A DNA stretch of 64,000 nt from Actibacterium ureilyticum (GTDB lineage: Bacteria > Pseudomonadota > Alphaproteobacteria > Rhodobacterales > Rhodobacteraceae): assembly GCF_002285435.1 (NCBI RefSeq), contig NZ_NSBT01000037.1:868001-932000 (forward strand). Reading direction: 5' to 3'. Every line of letters begins with the position of its first letter. Within the stretch, counting starts at the first letter, position 1. Shown in pieces: positions 62,710 through 64,000 of this stretch. Both the position numbers and the translations under genes were made by a program. The notes beneath the pieces were generated by a model, which was given only the letters and a program-made list of their open reading frames with translations, was not told the DNA's origin and did no database searches.

Positions 62710-64000
62710 TCAGCGCTTGATCCGGCCCGTCCAGAACAGGAATGCGCCGTCCTGCCCCACCACCTGCAGATCCCGCAAGCGCGGCGCCAGCTGCGGCAGG
62801 TCATCCTGATGGCACACGCCGCGCAGCTTGCCCCTGAGCCGTTCGCGATACCCATCCACGCGATCGGGGGTCTTCAGCCCGACAAAGGGCTTGTCATTAA
62901 CCGCGCCATAGACCGAAATCATACCATCGGGAAAACGGCTTTCGCGGGTGAAATTGCACACGACAAGGGTTTCGTCCTGCTGCAATCCCGGCGCCATCTT
63001 CGACAACGCCGCGATCTTGGCCAGGGTCAGGTCGCTGGGATAGAGCGTCAGGTCCGCCGCCGGACGAAACGGCCCGCCCGCCCCGGCCGAGATCAGCGCG
63101 GCCAGGCCCAGCCCCAGCACCTGCCAGCGGCGCGCGCACAGCGACACCAGCACCACGCCCAGCGCCGCCGCCAACAGCGGCACGAACAGCAGCGTATAGC
63201 GCGCATAGACGCTGCCATTGGCCAGCAGCATGGCCAACGCGAAAATGGCAAACAACCCCGGCAGGAACAGAAGATCCGCCTGCCGCAGGCGGAACGGCAA
63301 CCAGGCCAGCGCCACGATCATCAGGCTGCGCAACAGCGGCTCGGACGCGATGATCAGATCATAAAGATCGCTGCCGGTGCGCTGCTTCACCACCGGGCCG
63401 ACGGGCGCGAACCGCTCGACCATCTGGCGCCCGTACAGGTCCTGGATCGCGATCCCCCCATGCAGCAGAGACTGGAACAGGGGCCAGACCAGCACGCCCG
63501 CGATGGATAGCCAGATCGCGCGCTTGTAGTGCGGCGTTTCCTTGAACCGCGCGGTGGTGCCGCCGTGATAGGCCGCCGTCCGGTTATACAGCCACAGGCC
63601 CAGCCACAGTATCACCAGCCCCACCGGCGCCTTCTGCAACGCGCCCAGCGTGATCGACAGCGCGACCGCATACCACCATCGCGGGTTCTGGAACGCCTTG
63701 AGCATGGTGATCAGCGTCAGGGTCAGGAAAAACGTCGCCCCCACATCCAGCATCGCGGATACCGCATGGCCCCACAGCTCGACCGAGCTGGCGCATAGCA
63801 GCACCGCGGCGGGCATCGCCCAGGGCAGACCCGGCGCCAGCAGCAGCGCCAGCCAGGCGCACAGCCCCAGCGTGCCCAGCATGAACAGCATCGACGGCAG
63901 GCGCAGCGCCACGGTCTGGTCGACCCCGGCCTCGATCAGGCCGCCGATCATCCAGTATTGCAGCGGCGGCTTGCGAAAACCCGGCCTGTTGTTGTTATAG
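62710..64000 (-). CDS. GT39-family glycosyltransferase, ArnT-like (5' end cut by window edge)
   Basis: At least 430 aa, open to the window end. Near the edge the frame reads NNNRPGFRKPPLQYWMIGGL, the ArnT/PMT-type motif (R-K-P-P-L-x-Y) after the missing catalytic acidic segment. Several TM helices follow (LPSMLFMLGTLGLCAWLALL; SVEL...LDVGATFFLTLTLITMLK) and a soluble C-terminal part (TPDRVDGYRERLRGKLRGVC). Transfers a sugar from a polyprenyl phosphate donor; acceptor could be lipid A or another glycolipid. Confidence 0.85.
   Translation of the reverse strand, partial: YNNNRPGFRKPPLQYWMIGGLIEAGVDQTVALRLPSMLFMLGTLGLCAWLALLLAPGLPWAMPAAVLLCASSVELWGHAVSAMLDVGATFFLTLTLITMLKAFQNPRWWYAVALSITLGALQKAPVGLVILWLGLWLYNRTAAYHGGTTARFKETPHYKRAIWLSIAGVLVWPLFQSLLHGGIAIQDLYGRQMVERFAPVGPVVKQRTGSDLYDLIIASEPLLRSLMIVALAWLPFRLRQADLLFLPGLFAIFALAMLLANGSVYARYTLLFVPLLAAALGVVLVSLCARRWQVLGLGLAALISAGAGGPFRPAADLTLYPSDLTLAKIAALSKMAPGLQQDETLVVCNFTRESRFPDGMISVYGAVNDKPFVGLKTPDRVDGYRERLRGKLRGVCHQDDLPQLAPRLRDLQVVGQDGAFLFWTGRIKR

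Noticed and set aside
1-64000. CRISPR array, integrase, prophage or rRNA operon
   Set aside because: No regularly spaced repeats, no integrase or phage-like proteins, and no rRNA-like sequence were seen.

Overview
The window is chromosomal DNA from a Rhodobacterales (roseobacter/Paracoccaceae-type) alphaproteobacterium. The evidence is high GC with strong G/C third-position bias, a gcrA cell-cycle gene, an hdaA-ppk pair, a pccB...pccA/mcmA locus with a PccR-type (ScfR) regulator, DUF1127, DUF2937 and DUF6497-like proteins, and a bet/cho choline locus. No rRNA, tRNA, CRISPR or prophage was seen. Coding density is high and most genes are ordinary housekeeping or transport genes.

Layout. 1-6.4 kb: lolD (cut by the window edge), a lolC/E permease, a ferric-reductase-like membrane flavoprotein with a coupled 37-aa membrane peptide, a 268-bp palindromic MITE-like element, two small DUF genes, and proS. 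6.6-12.2 kb: AI-2E-type permease, hdaA, ppk1 and ppx, tightly packed. 12.2-17.3 kb: exported protein, nuclease, DjlA-like, GNAT and VOC genes, then nhaA and gcrA, which face each other across a shared terminator. 17.5-20.7 kb: ABC-2 permease, argD, argF. 20.8-32.3 kb: the propionate locus (mcmA, DUF4174, pccA, small lipoproteins, pccB, an MFS exporter and pccR). It contains three copies of the palindrome TTTGCAAA, all intergenic. 33.3-42.3 kb: choline locus, with betI-betC-GST-betB-betA on minus and choXWV on plus, diverging from an operator-like palindrome. 42.4-44.1 kb: a vanadium haloperoxidase-like protein whose expected SGH serine is Ala. 44.2-52.2 kb: amino-acid and metabolite exporters with ArgP and Lrp regulators, yebC, an SLC13 carrier and a tautomerase. 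52.2-55.3 kb: a palindrome with a probable TetR gene remnant, ymdB, 5-FCL and mgtE. 55.4-58.9 kb: guanine and 8-oxoguanine deaminases and hisN-like. 58.9-64 kb: XRE regulator, quinone oxidoreductase, LysR, DUF1127, Bax-inhibitor-1 family, and a GT39 transferase cut by the window end.

How the parts work together. PccA/PccB carboxylate propionyl-CoA to methylmalonyl-CoA, which McmA isomerises to succinyl-CoA. PccR probably senses the acyl-CoA and acts at the TTTGCAAA sites. ChoXWV imports choline, BetC releases it from choline sulfate, and BetA/BetB oxidise it to glycine betaine under BetI control. Ppk and Ppx make and degrade polyphosphate next to a replication-control gene.

The most notable non-genic structures are: (i) the MITE-like element sitting exactly in a CTAG that supplied stop codons to two convergent genes, duplicated so that both stops survive; (ii) a six-copy intergenic repeat with a GGAGTATTT-type core, mostly beside a hairpin; (iii) the extra TTTGCAAA site in front of a small lipoprotein gene and pccA; and (iv) an operator plus TetR stub at 52.24-52.34 kb. 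No wholly new multi-gene system could be demonstrated from sequence alone.
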